Origin: Holtermannia corniformis
Lineage: Eukaryota; Basidiomycota; Tremellomycetes; Holtermanniales
Assembly (NCBI GenBank): GCA_001599935.1
Contig: BCIJ01000038.1
Span: 62,001-126,000 of the forward strand
Reading direction: 5' to 3'
DNA length: 64,000 nucleotides
Part shown: positions 14,889-25,367 of the stretch, in pieces
How positions within the stretch are numbered: position 1 is the first letter of the stretch
Layout: every line of letters starts with the position of its first letter
Notes under the pieces: generated by a model
Told to the model about the DNA's origin: nothing
What the model saw: only the letters and a program-made list of their open reading frames with translations
The model's database searches: none
Translations under genes and position numbers: made by a program

Positions 14889-15476
14889 GGTGGCGTGGCT
14901 TGGGAGCTGCTGGCGATGAGCGATTATCGAGTCGGCGAGAGAAGACTGACAATGAGCGAGCGAGACTGCAGCGATCAGCAAAGACTGCAGCGAACGGTAA
15001 AGACAGCAAAAAACAAAAAGTCGATCAAGACAGCATCACGACGTTTGAAAGATTCAAATCGGGACACGTGACTGCAGCGAGAGAAATAGGCGCGTGGCGG
15101 GCAATATAACACTACCAATAGGCGTGTTGGAATTGGGTAGGCATGCGGCAGCCGGGAAGGATCATTCAGCTCATCCCGGTCTGTTTGCGCCCGTACCAGG
15201 TGCGGCAAGTATACAGGCGAGCTCGATACAAGATACTGCATTCTCAGTGTGTGTGATCTTTACCGTTGGCTCGTCCTCGTTGCCGACGCTCCGATCCCCA
15301 CCAAAGATGCTTGCCAAACCCCTCCCCCCGCTCAAAATGACGTGTCAATGAACTGTACCTTCGATTTCGGTGCCGTTCTACTCGTCAGCGTCTCGGCCGC
15401 TATAGTCTTCTCAACTCTGTCCTAGGCAACGTCGACATCCACAACCACACCCGTCTTCACACCCTCACCCATCACA
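14889..15476. other. divergent promoter region DBP9 / MIX17
   Basis: No gene. A bidirectional upstream region of about 590 nt, with an A-rich tract (about 15003-15022) and a PAC-like GCGATGAGC at 14913-14921, close to the DBP9 start. Confidence 0.5.
14913..14921 (+). promoter_or_regulatory. PAC-like element near DBP9 start
   Basis: GCGATGAGC matches 9 of 10 positions of the yeast ribosome-biogenesis PAC motif (GCGATGAGMT). It sits only 25-33 nt upstream of the DBP9 ATG, so it may lie in the 5' UTR. A chance match is possible. Confidence 0.25.
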
Positions 15477-18400
15477 ATGCCACGCCAAGTATGTCCATTC
15501 CCATCCAAACACTGACCAAAAACTGATCAGCCAGTCTCGAGGTTCACGACCGGCTGCACGCCCCGCCGCGCCCGCTCAGACGCAACAGCGCCAGGCGCAC
15601 ACGGCCGCGTACCCTGCTCAGCACGCTCACACGCAGCACCAGGGCGCGCAGGCGTATCCCCAGCAGAAGCAGCCGGGCATGCTGGCGCAGATGGCGAGCA
15701 CGATGGGTGGCGTTGCAGGTGAGTACCGCGGGCGTGAGGTGGGCGAGCAAACGGCGTGTGCACGGTCGCGACTCGATGCAGCGCTACTCTTGCAGCCGTG
15801 TCGAGGTGCAATAGTGCTGAATACGTCGCGGGTGGCACGACGATCGCTCGGAATCGCATCGAGCCGATCTAGCGTCAAGTCGCCACCAGCGCGTGCTAGC
15901 GACTATCAGCATGTCCTCGCCCCCTAAAAACATAACAAGGCTAACACCCCCCAGCCGGCTCAGTCGTAGGCCACGGGATCAGCAACATGTTGTTCGGCGG
16001 GTCCGGCCACGCAGCGCCAGCCCCCGCAGACGCCCAAGCACCCGTCAATGCCGCACAGGCGCCCGCACAGGACGGCTGGAACCAGGGCGCCAGCTGTGAG
16101 CTCCAAGCTAAAGGTCAGTACCGTTTCTTGCGTTGCGTGGCTGCGGTTGGGACGCGCGCATGAAATACGGCGTTTGTTAGGGTTTGTAATATGATCCAAG
16201 CGAGGCTGGCTGCAACACGGTGTTTTTGATGCGTTGGCGTGGGTGTCGCCCAGATCTGCTGCAGCTAAAGCGTCCTGAATCGTCAACACGCGTCACGTCG
16301 TGTCGACGGCAGGGAGCACTAGTTGTGACGCTAGAAGTCTGGCTGCGCATCCACTCTCGATCGTCTCACAAATACCTTTGACCCGGGCCTGATGCGCCCG
16401 GGATCTGATTGAAACCAGATCTAAGCGGCTCGAGAGTGATCTGCTGTCGTTAGCAGTCTCTCAGCAGCCATGTAGACCGATCGTCTGATCACGCTCCTTG
16501 GTTGATTTGCACGCTGCGCCGTCTCGGCGGACATTCAGATCCGAGTGCATGCGCGTCTCTCCGGCGTTGGCATCGGCGGAACTACCGGCTGCGAGGGGGA
16601 TAAGATGCCAAGACGACGCACAGTCGTCTGGCGATGGTATCACCCCGCAGCCGAATCAAGTGTTGACGCACTGGCTCTCCCGATCGCTTGCCACAAGTAT
16701 CTTGCTTTGCTCGGTTATGCTATCGGATCCGGGACATTCAAATCGGATTGGATGAGCTCTGCTGTGCTTAGTTTCTTGCCATCGCGCATCCCGCGCTGCG
16801 CACAGCTGTCAACGACGTTTGAGCCAAGACGACTTCCGAGTCATTGGCAACCACGGCATCCTGCAGCTGCCGCGTACTTCGCTCCCGTGCGCAATGGCCT
16901 GATCTCTTTGCAGAACACGTCCTACACGTCAGAGTGTGCCCAAGCATGATTGCCACGCACGTATGCTCAACACACCGATCCTCTCTTTCCGCGTTGCCAG
17001 GTTGACCTGCCCGCTATGCTCGATCCGGCGTCTCTCATCGGATGACAAGATTGGATCATGTGAGCTCATCCTCTCACTGTGCGCGGCATCACGTCGTCCT
17101 GGCACTGGCAGAGTGCTCGCAGCTATGGAATCTCCCAAGCCCAGACGATACTCGAGTTGTCTCGCGGTGACATGGATTAGCGGCTGCCAGGACACATCTG
17201 CCCGAGTGCCAATGGTATGATCGCCACGCAAAGTACTTTACGTGCGCAAGCAGCTCATGGGTGATCGAAGTGACATTGCCAGCGCTTTGCAAGCCCGCAA
17301 GCAGTCAGACGAGATCACAAGGCGTGCGGGTCTTGACCCTCAAACGTCGTCTAGTAGACGATGGATTGGCATCTCCATTTTGGCTCCATATCTGGCTTGA
17401 GATTAGCGTCGTGCCGCGTCGCGCTAGTCGCTTGGACTTGCAACCGCACCAGATATGGCAGCTACCCCTTGCAGTATGCGCTGCACGGTGGTCACTGCCG
17501 TCAATGCGGTGACGGCAATACCACGCCTGTGGAGCTGCGATGTGGATTTGTCGTGGATAGTGCTGACGCGCGTTTGCGCGTCACCTTCCTCTACACAACA
17601 TCACGCGCTTTTGGCTCACTTCAGGGGCTGTCACACATCTACAGCATGTCAAAGGCTGCCATTGCGCGTCACATGCGCATTTCAAGACAGCTAGAGGGAG
17701 TCGTTGACGCGACTGTGTTGTTCGTCATGTTCAAGCTGTATATCTCTCTAGATTCTATCTACTCCTTCTTCTCGCGCGTGCAAAACGCGACGAGTCGGGA
17801 CGTTGAATCGCGGGGCATGCTGTGTAGACTGGGCACGGTCGCTCAGTGAGCTTGGACGACACGCTGTGTGAGCTTGATATCGCGGCCGAGCTGGCTCACG
17901 TAGACTGGTTGTGGTATGTTCTCTTACACTCTTGTGATATCGCCCTAGACTTGTCACTTGGGCCCTGTTCCGCGCAATATGCAAGCTAGAACCGTATCAC
18001 GCAAGTGCACTGCCCTCATTCGTCGTTCGCTGCAGGGTCAAGACCAAGTTGAAGACTGTTTGGCCATGCTCGGCTTGCTTGACATCTGTAGTCAGTCTTC
18101 CGCTTGTTGATTCAAACACGACGAGGTGGCGTGCACAGATGCTAAAGATAAGCAGATCTGCATGCTATGTCTTTCGGCCGGTCCAGCGTGCGAATCGCGA
18201 TTGAACAGTGTGGCCGTTTGTTGTGTGTTTGACGATAGGGCTCTGGCTCGAGGACGGTGCAGATACACCTGCCGAGCCTTGCGATAGTCGCGCTATGATC
18301 CTAGCGCGGTTTGTGCAACGTCGACAGGTAGTGCTGATGCTCGAGTGCTAGAACATTAGCCGATCCGCGCGACGGGACGATTTGTACGCAAGGCTGGTGC

Positions 18401-18708
18401 CAAGTTGTCGGCTCTGCCAACGCAAACTGCGTGATGCCGGTACGAGGTCGCAACTCGCAGTCCTTGTACTGTCTTTTTCCTGTGCCGCGGCTCTACGTGA
18501 CTGCGTTTGCCGTGTTCACCGCTGGTTATTTCTAATCACTACGTTTACTGACCCTGCCTCTAGACTTTACAAAGTGCCTGGACGCGACCAACGATGTGCA
18601 GTCGTGCTCGTACTACCTCGAGGCGCTCAGTGAGTCGTCTGGTGGTGCCAGCTAGACCTGACTGACGCGACTGCAGAGGCGTGCCAGGCTGCCGCTCGGC
18701 CATATTAG
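15477..18708 (+). CDS. MIX17: mitochondrial twin CX9C protein, MIX17 / CHCHD2-CHCHD10 family
   Basis: Small mitochondrial intermembrane-space protein imported and oxidised by the Mia40 pathway; the human homologues CHCHD2/10 act in MICOS and respiratory function. Five exons give 150 aa: 15477-15488, 15535-15718, 15955-16113, 18564-18629, 18677-18708. The N-terminus is basic and Gln/Ala-rich (MPRQSRGSRPAARPAAP). A hydrophobic Gly-rich segment follows (MLAQMASTMGGVAGSVVG, then HGISNMLFGG). The CHCH domain has C-ELQAKDFTK-C and C-SYYLEALKA-C, both exactly CX9C, ending AARPY. The frame across the third intron (AAA G / AC TTT gives KD) restores the family's conserved QAKDFTKCL. That intron is 2,450 nt and the second is 236 nt, both far above the local norm. 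Confidence 0.95.
16114..18563 (+). other. oversized (2,450 nt) intron of MIX17
   Basis: Donor GTCAGT at 16114, branch CTGAC at 18548, acceptor CTCTAG ending at 18563. Both boundaries are fixed by the conserved twin-CX9C protein. No open frame inside resembles a known protein, and no transposase, terminal repeats or long direct repeats are visible by eye. Local inverted repeats are present: a compact hairpin cluster at 16352-16456, GTCGTCT-type hairpins near 16609-16629, and a CCGTCA/TGACGG hairpin near 17497-17514. Confidence 0.85.
16352..16456. other. compact hairpin cluster inside MIX17 intron (ncRNA candidate)
   Basis: A 9-bp outer stem (16352-16360 with 16430-16438, perfect) encloses a 7-bp perfect hairpin (16382-16388 with 16396-16402, 7-nt loop) and an adjacent 5-bp perfect hairpin (16403-16407 with 16416-16420, 8-nt loop). 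A third hairpin follows directly (16441-16445 with 16452-16456). The arrangement resembles a cloverleaf without a D arm, but no tRNA boxes are present. The strand is undetermined. Confidence 0.35.
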
Positions 18709-19263
18709 GCTACTAGACCGATAGGGGTTTGCATAGCATCTGCATCGTTGTCTGCGGTGGTCTTGTTGCACTCGAGCCTCTGTCAGCGATCCCATCGCGC
18801 CTTGGGATGGTCGTCTTGTCCACATCGTGCTGTCCTTTGGCGCCCGGCGCCCGTGCGTGTGCCGTTCCGTGCCCCCTTTGTGCAACTCTGGCGCTGCCGT
18901 CTATTCCGAGTCGCTCTACGCTGTACATGATTCGCTGCTGTCGCCGTGCCGAACTGGGTTGACACCGGCGCCGCGGTCATGGTTGCCCATGCTGACTGAC
19001 AGTGACCGAAGACCGACCCGGGCTCGACCGACCGACTACTCAGGTTTGTCACTTTCTACTGAACACTCGCACGCAGCGCAACAGCATCGTACACGCAGCG
19101 CCATCCCAGTCGATCACTGGAAAAGCAGCACCAGTCGAGTGCGGTGCAACGACCGTCGATCCAGTCAGGAACGCCGATCGCGATTCCAGCACCAGCAAAC
19201 TTGGTTGCCAGAAACGCACTCGCCACCGCAGCTTGGCGTGGATTGATCCCAGTGTGGTAGATC
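18709..19263. other. intergenic, upstream of the ABC transporter
   Basis: 555 nt between MIX17 and the ABC transporter. No gene or recognisable element; presumably the MIX17 3' region and the transporter promoter. Confidence 0.5.
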
Positions 19264-22200
19264 ATGGCGCACTCGCACTCTGCGCGCTCTCAGTCGGTAC
19301 ACTCGTCGACTCGCACGGCGGCGGATCCAGCGGCGGTGATCAGCCGAGGCGCGAGCGGCGAAAAGGCAGATCGGACAATGCTTCAGGCGGGGACCAAGCT
19401 TGAATCGAGTCAGGCCACTGCGCTCGATGACAAGAGGACCGTGGTGGATTCGACGACTGGCAAGACTGAACTGCATGCCGAGAACCAAGGACCGTACACT
19501 ACCCCCCGATGGTTTGTCAGCTGCTGCTCCGTCCTTGTACTGACTAGATCCCAGGATCCACTCACTGCCGTTCATCAACCCTCGCTACGGTCCACCACCG
19601 CCCAAAGCGTCGCTCGACGACGCAGCCGTGATCCCCGACGTCGACGCAAACTACTTTTCCCTCCTCTTCTTCAATTGGATCTCACCCATCATGGCCCTCG
19701 GCGCCGCGCGCACCCTCCAGCCGACCGATCTATGGCGGATGAACGACGAGCGCTCAGCAGGCAGGCTCTCGACCTTGCTCCTTGAAAACTTTGAGCGAAG
19801 ACGACGCGAAGCCGAAGAATACAACACGGCACTCGCAAACGCTTCAACCCCGCTCCCTCGGTTCCAGCGCCTGACGTACCCTCTGCTCCCACACCGCACC
19901 CAGCGCGAACACGGCTATCGCACCATCCACGGCCGTCGAAAACCATCCCTAGCGTGGGCCCTCAGCGACACGTTTGGCTCCTGGTTCTGGCTCGCGGGCG
20001 TGTACAAGATTCTCTCGGACACGTTGAGCGTCACGAGCCCGCTCGTGGTCCAAGCCATCATCCGGTTCGCGCAAGACTACCGCGCCGCAGAGCTAGGCCA
20101 GCGCGCGCACCCGAACATTGGGCACGGCATCGGCATGGCGTTTGGACTCTTCTTCATGCTCGTGGGGTCCAGTCTGGGCGTCCATCAATTCTTCTACCGT
20201 ACGTGTTCTCCTTGTCATCATGTCAGCACCAGCTCACATACCCAGGCGGCGCAGGCACAGGCGTGCTCGCCCGCGGCGCACTCATCAGCGCAATCTATCA
20301 ACGAGGCCTCCTCCTCTCTGGCAAAGCGCGCGGAGAGATCCCAAACGGCAGGCTGGTGAATCACATCAGTACCGATGTCAGTCGCGCTTGACGTCTTGGA
20401 ACGCAGCCCGCTGACGGTACGCACAGACGAGCAGAGTCGACTTTGCAGCCGGATTCTTTCATATCGCTTGGACGGCGCCGATCCAGTTTACCGTCGTGTG
20501 AGTGTAATCTGCTTTGCCTGGGTTTAGTACATCGCGGTATGCTGGCCGCCAAGACTGCACGGCTCTGGTAGAGCACGGCATTTCGTCACACAGCCGAGTT
20601 GGCGGTTCATCACCGGCTACGCTGCCTTGCACCCTACTCACCCAGCTGCAGCTAACACCTCTAGGATCATCATCCTCTGCACCCAGATCGGCTACTCGGC
20701 TCTGCCCGGCATCGCCTTTTTGGCGCTGTTCAGCCCCGTCCAAACGCGCGTCATGAAGAGCCTGTTCGTGTTTCGGAAGAAATCCATGGCGTGGACAGAC
20801 AAGCGCGCAAAGCTGCTCCAGGAGCTCCTTGGCGGTATGCGCATCGTCAAGCTCATGGCGTGGGAAGCCCCGTTCTTGGCGCGCTTGGGCGAGATCCGGC
20901 GCAACGAGTTGAGCTATATCCGCAGGCTGCTCAACTACCGCTCCGGCATGAGTCCGTCCCAGCCAGGTATGAGTGACGGTACTGACGTTGCCATAGTGGC
21001 CGTCGCGCTCTCGCTCCCAACCATTGCCGCCATCCTCTCCTTTGTCACGTACTCGCTCACGAATCACGGACTGGAACCGGCAAAGATCTTTTCCGTCTTG
21101 ACACTGTACCAGCTCATCAGGCTGCCGCTCATGATGGTCCGTCGGCTCCTTGCGTCGCCACGCTGCAAGCTGACAGCCTACAGTGGCCCATGACCATCTC
21201 GGCCTGCGTCGACGCACACAACGCCCTCGGCCGCTTGACCGAAGTCTTTCTCGCCGAACTCAACACCGAACAGCGTACCGTCGAGCCATCCATGGCCGAC
21301 GCCATCAGAATCGACCACGCTTCATTCACATGGGACGCCGCTCCTCCAGCAGAGATCGACCCAAAGTCGAAGAAACCTGGGTCCGGTGGGCCGGGCGCTC
21401 CAGCCGGTGCCGAGGCAGGCAAGCCAGGTGGCAAGCTCACACGCTGGAGCAAGAAACAAAAGACGGGCAAGACCAAGCTCGCTGAACAGGCCATGACCGA
21501 GATTGCGGCTGGCAAGAGTGGGGCGATGGAAGCCGCTATGCCTGGAAGCGGTGTCTCACCGGCGACCAATGCTGTTCAGCCGGCTGTAGACGACAACGCA
21601 AACGTCGAAGAGCGCATCTTTAGCATCAACGATATCGATCTGACGATCCCGCGCGGTGCACTCGTCGCCGTCGTTGGAGCGATCGGGTCAGGCAAGAGCA
21701 GTCTGCTCTCGGGTCTGGTCGGCGGTATGCTTATCGTTGACAGAGTCAATGTGCTGACAGCGAATAGAGATGCGCCGGACGGCAGGTAAAGTCACCTTTG
21801 GCGGGTCAACAGCGCTCTGTGCACAGACACCCTGGATCATGAATGCCACTTTGCGCGAGGTACGTGTGCTCATAGACCCCTGCGTCGCTCACGCCACCAG
21901 AACATTCTGTTCGGTCTCCCGTTCGACGAAGAGCGCTACTGGGCAATCATCCGTGACGCGTGTCTCGAACCGGACCTCGAGCTGCTCGAAGACGGCGACG
22001 CGACGGAAATCGGCGAAAAGGGCATCAACCTGTCTGGCGGGCAAAAGCAACGGTTCGTCTAAAGACGACACAAGACGGCCAACTGACTCAATACAGTGTC
22101 AACATTGCACGAGCCATGTACTTTGACGCCGACATTATCGCGTTGGACGGTATGCTTTTACAAGTCGTCCATCTCGTGGCTGACAGCTTATAGACCCGTT

Positions 22201-25167
22201 GAGTGCGCTTGACGCTGGCGTGGGCAAAGCGGTATGTACTGTTCTCCGGCTCTTGATTCTAGCCAACGATATAGATCTTCTTCAATGCCATTGTCAATGG
22301 CTTGGCAGGCAAGACCAGAGTCCTGTGAGTGTAAACGCGCGGTGTGCTAGCTGACACAACTCAGCGTCACGCACGCGCTTCACTTTTTGCCGCACGTCGA
22401 CTTTATCATCACCATGGAAAACGGTCGCATCGCTGAACGAGGGACTTATAGCGAGCTCAAGCAAGGCAACGGTGCTTTCTCGCGACTGATCGCCGAGTTT
22501 GGAGCGGACGACGAGCACGAAGCAGAGGACGAGAAGGAACAGGAGGCTATCGAGCACGCCAAGGGTCCGCAAGCGGCCACAGATCGAACACGTCTCACGG
22601 GCGCTGGAGTCGGACAAGCACTCATCCAAGCCGAGGAACGCAATGCCGGCTCACTCAAAGCTAGCACGGTCGTCAGCTACATCCGCGCTGGCCGAGGTCT
22701 CATGACCATCCCGCTGCTTCTCCTCGCCATGATCATCGGCCAGGCGTTTACCGTCATGACCTCGGTGTGGTTGACGTACTGGATCGAGACAAAGTGGCCA
22801 TACGGCCAGGGCTTTGTGAGTGGAAGTCGCTCATGCGGCGGATCACTGACGCCAAGCAGTACATGGGGGTCTACGCCGGTTTGGGTATCGGCAGTGCAGT
22901 TGGCATGTACGCGATGGGTTACGTGCAGGTGCGTGCTTGCCAGGGAAGCTGTCTAGGCTGACCAGCGTCAGGCTCTTATTACCTATCTTGCATCGGTCGA
23001 GCTGCATCGCAAAGCCATCGTCAGGATCATGCTCGTGCCGCAATCTTTCTTCGACACCACCCCACTTGGTCCGTATGGCCTTCTCGATATACACCCTGAC
23101 TGACCATACACAACAGGTCGTATCATGAACCGGATGACGAAAGATATCGACGTACTCGACAACACCCTCGGCGATGCCCTTCGCATGGCTCTGTCGTGAG
23201 TTTCTGTACAGGTAAGACATGTTGACCACTGACATCGACAAGGACGCTCGCACAAATCGCCGGTGCGATCATCCTGATCGCCATTGTCGCACCCTACTTC
23301 TTGGCAGCCATGTTTGTCATTGCCATCCTGTATGCGCATGCAGCCGCCTTCTATCGCGCTAGTGCCCGAGAGTTCAAGGTGCGTCTGCTGCCTTCTATAA
23401 CCCCGACTGACGATGCCTCAGCGTATCGGTGAGACGATCCATGGCAATCGCACGGACTCGACTGACCGCACAACTCAGATGCCGTCTTGCGCTCTTCGCT
23501 CTACTCTCACTTTTCAGAGAGTCTGTCTGGCATCGGGACCATCCGCGCGTACGCCGTGTCGGATCGATTCATCAAGGAAAACGCTTCGAGGATGGATATC
23601 GAGAACCGGGCGTACTTTCTTACTATTGTCAATCAGCGCTGGTTGGGTGTGGTAAGTGCTGGTCTGCAATGATCACGGACGCTCTGATACAATGTCGACA
23701 GCGTTTGGATTCACTCGGTTCTTGCTTGACGTTTGCGGTCGCTCTGATCGTCGTGTTGGCACACAACATCTCGCCCGCGTCAGGCGGCCTGATTCTCAGC
23801 TACATCTTGACCGTCCAGCAGGTAAGTCGGACCTCGTTCTGTGTGATGATGTCTGACCATTCAGTCTTTCTCCTGGTTGATCAGACAACTGGCCGAAGTC
23901 GAGAACGACATGGTCTCCGCAGAACGTATACTGCAGTATGTCCCGCTGATGATGCGCCGCAACCCCGACTAACCCTGCAGCTATGCCGATGAGCTCGAGC
24001 AGGAAGCGCCTCACCAGATTGAGGACACGAAGCCTCCGTCGGCTTGGCCGTCTGCCGGCCGCATCGACTTTGACAATCTGGTCATGAGCTACCGACCGGG
24101 ACTGCCCGCAGTGCTGAAAGGGTTGACTTTCAGTGTCGGTGCTGGAGAAAAGGTCGGCGTGGTGGGACGAACGGGTGAGTGTTATGCTGCAGGCTGGTAG
24201 GGTCTCTAACTTTTGGAAGGTGCGGGCAAATCTTCCATCTTGGTCGCTCTCTTCCGCCTGGTCGAGATCACTTCAGGTCGTATATCGGTCGATGGAGTCG
24301 ACGTCTCCAAGATCGGTCTCAACGATCTTCGCAAGGCCATGTCCATCATCCCACAGGACGCGGTTCTCTACCAAGGCACCATCCGAACCAACCTCGATCC
24401 CTTTGGCGAATTGGAGGATGTGCAATTGAATGACGCTCTCAAGCGCGCACATCTCGTGCACGATCCAGTCTCGCGTACTTCGACCGAAGGCACCGAGCCT
24501 ACAGAGCAAGGCGCAACCACACCCAAGGCCCGCATCTCCCTCGACACAACGGTCGAGGCCGAGGGAGCCAACTTCAGTACGTAACTTGTAGCTTGGCAAG
24601 CGCAGCTCACTGACAACTGCAGGTGTGGGCGAGCGTTCCCTGATCAGTCTCGCGAGAGCTCTGGCCAAAGACGTGCGTGTCAACCTGATTTGTGCGCGTG
24701 CTCGCTAACGTTCCCTTCAGTCCCAGATCGTTGTGCTTGATGAGGCGACTGCAAGTGTTGATATTTCGTATGTGGCATGTGTTCGTATGATCCGTCGCGC
24801 TGATGTTGGCTCAGGACGGACGCAAAGATCCAAGAGACGATCCGGACAGAGTTCCGAGGCAAAACCATCCTCTGCATTGCACATCGTCTACGGACAATCC
24901 TGGCGTTTGACAAGATCCTCGTCATGAGCGACGGTAAAGTTGCAGTGAGTTGCCAGTAGACCCGATGCGCTGAACTGACTAGCGCAGGAATTCGACACGC
25001 CGCTGAATCTCTTCCATCAAGGGGGGATCTTCACTTCGATGTGTGCAAACAGCAGCATCACGACTATCGATTTAGAGGTGCGTTTCGTCGTGCCGCGGTC
25101 GATACCCTCTGACTTGTCCACGCAGGCCGCGCGACTGCAGAATGCCAAGGACACCACAGCTGCATAA
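19264..25167 (+). CDS. ABCC-type (MRP/YOR1-like) multidrug ABC transporter
   Basis: Full-size ATP-binding cassette exporter, TMD1-NBD1-TMD2-NBD2, probably at the plasma membrane and exporting organic anions or drugs. A hydrophilic N-terminus precedes [21 protein letters not shown], the typical ABCC entry into TMD1 without an extra TMD0, as in YOR1. NBD1 has Walker [10 protein letters not shown] near 21680-21706, signature LSGGQKQR near 22032-22053 and Walker [13 protein letters not shown] completed across an intron near 22150-22200; a Lys/Gly-rich insert precedes it (about 21360-21500). TMD2 runs from about 22680 to 23990. NBD2 has GRTGAGKSS near 24165-24230 (split by an intron), a degenerate signature [13 protein letters not shown] and Walker [12 protein letters not shown] near 24730. 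Many short introns. The stop is TAA at 25165. The exact substrate is unknown. Confidence 0.93.
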
Positions 25168-25367
25168 TAAACACAGACTCATATAAACTCGCACAGACAA
25201 TGTATCTCTGGCATGCATGTAAATGTAGATGTAACAGGGTACCAAAGGCAGCCGTGTCATTAAATGCCTGCATCAATCTATTGTCAACAATAAACAACAA
25301 GACTGCGAGTGAGCCCAACTATGCGCCTGACGATGCAAATCACAAATCAACCCCTCAATGCAGGCCG

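Noticed and set aside
16352..16438. tRNA or hammerhead ribozyme in the intron hairpin cluster
   Set aside because: CTGATG and GAAAC are present but not in a foldable hammerhead order; no A or B box and no D arm for a tRNA. Kept only as an unnamed structured element.
16461..17984. Several 60-160-codon frames in the MIX17 intron
   Set aside because: No recognisable domain, no consistent splice structure, composition like non-coding sequence.
20459..21217. 252-codon minus-strand open frame
   Set aside because: Antisense to transmembrane domain exons of the ABC transporter; crosses its introns and shows no motifs.
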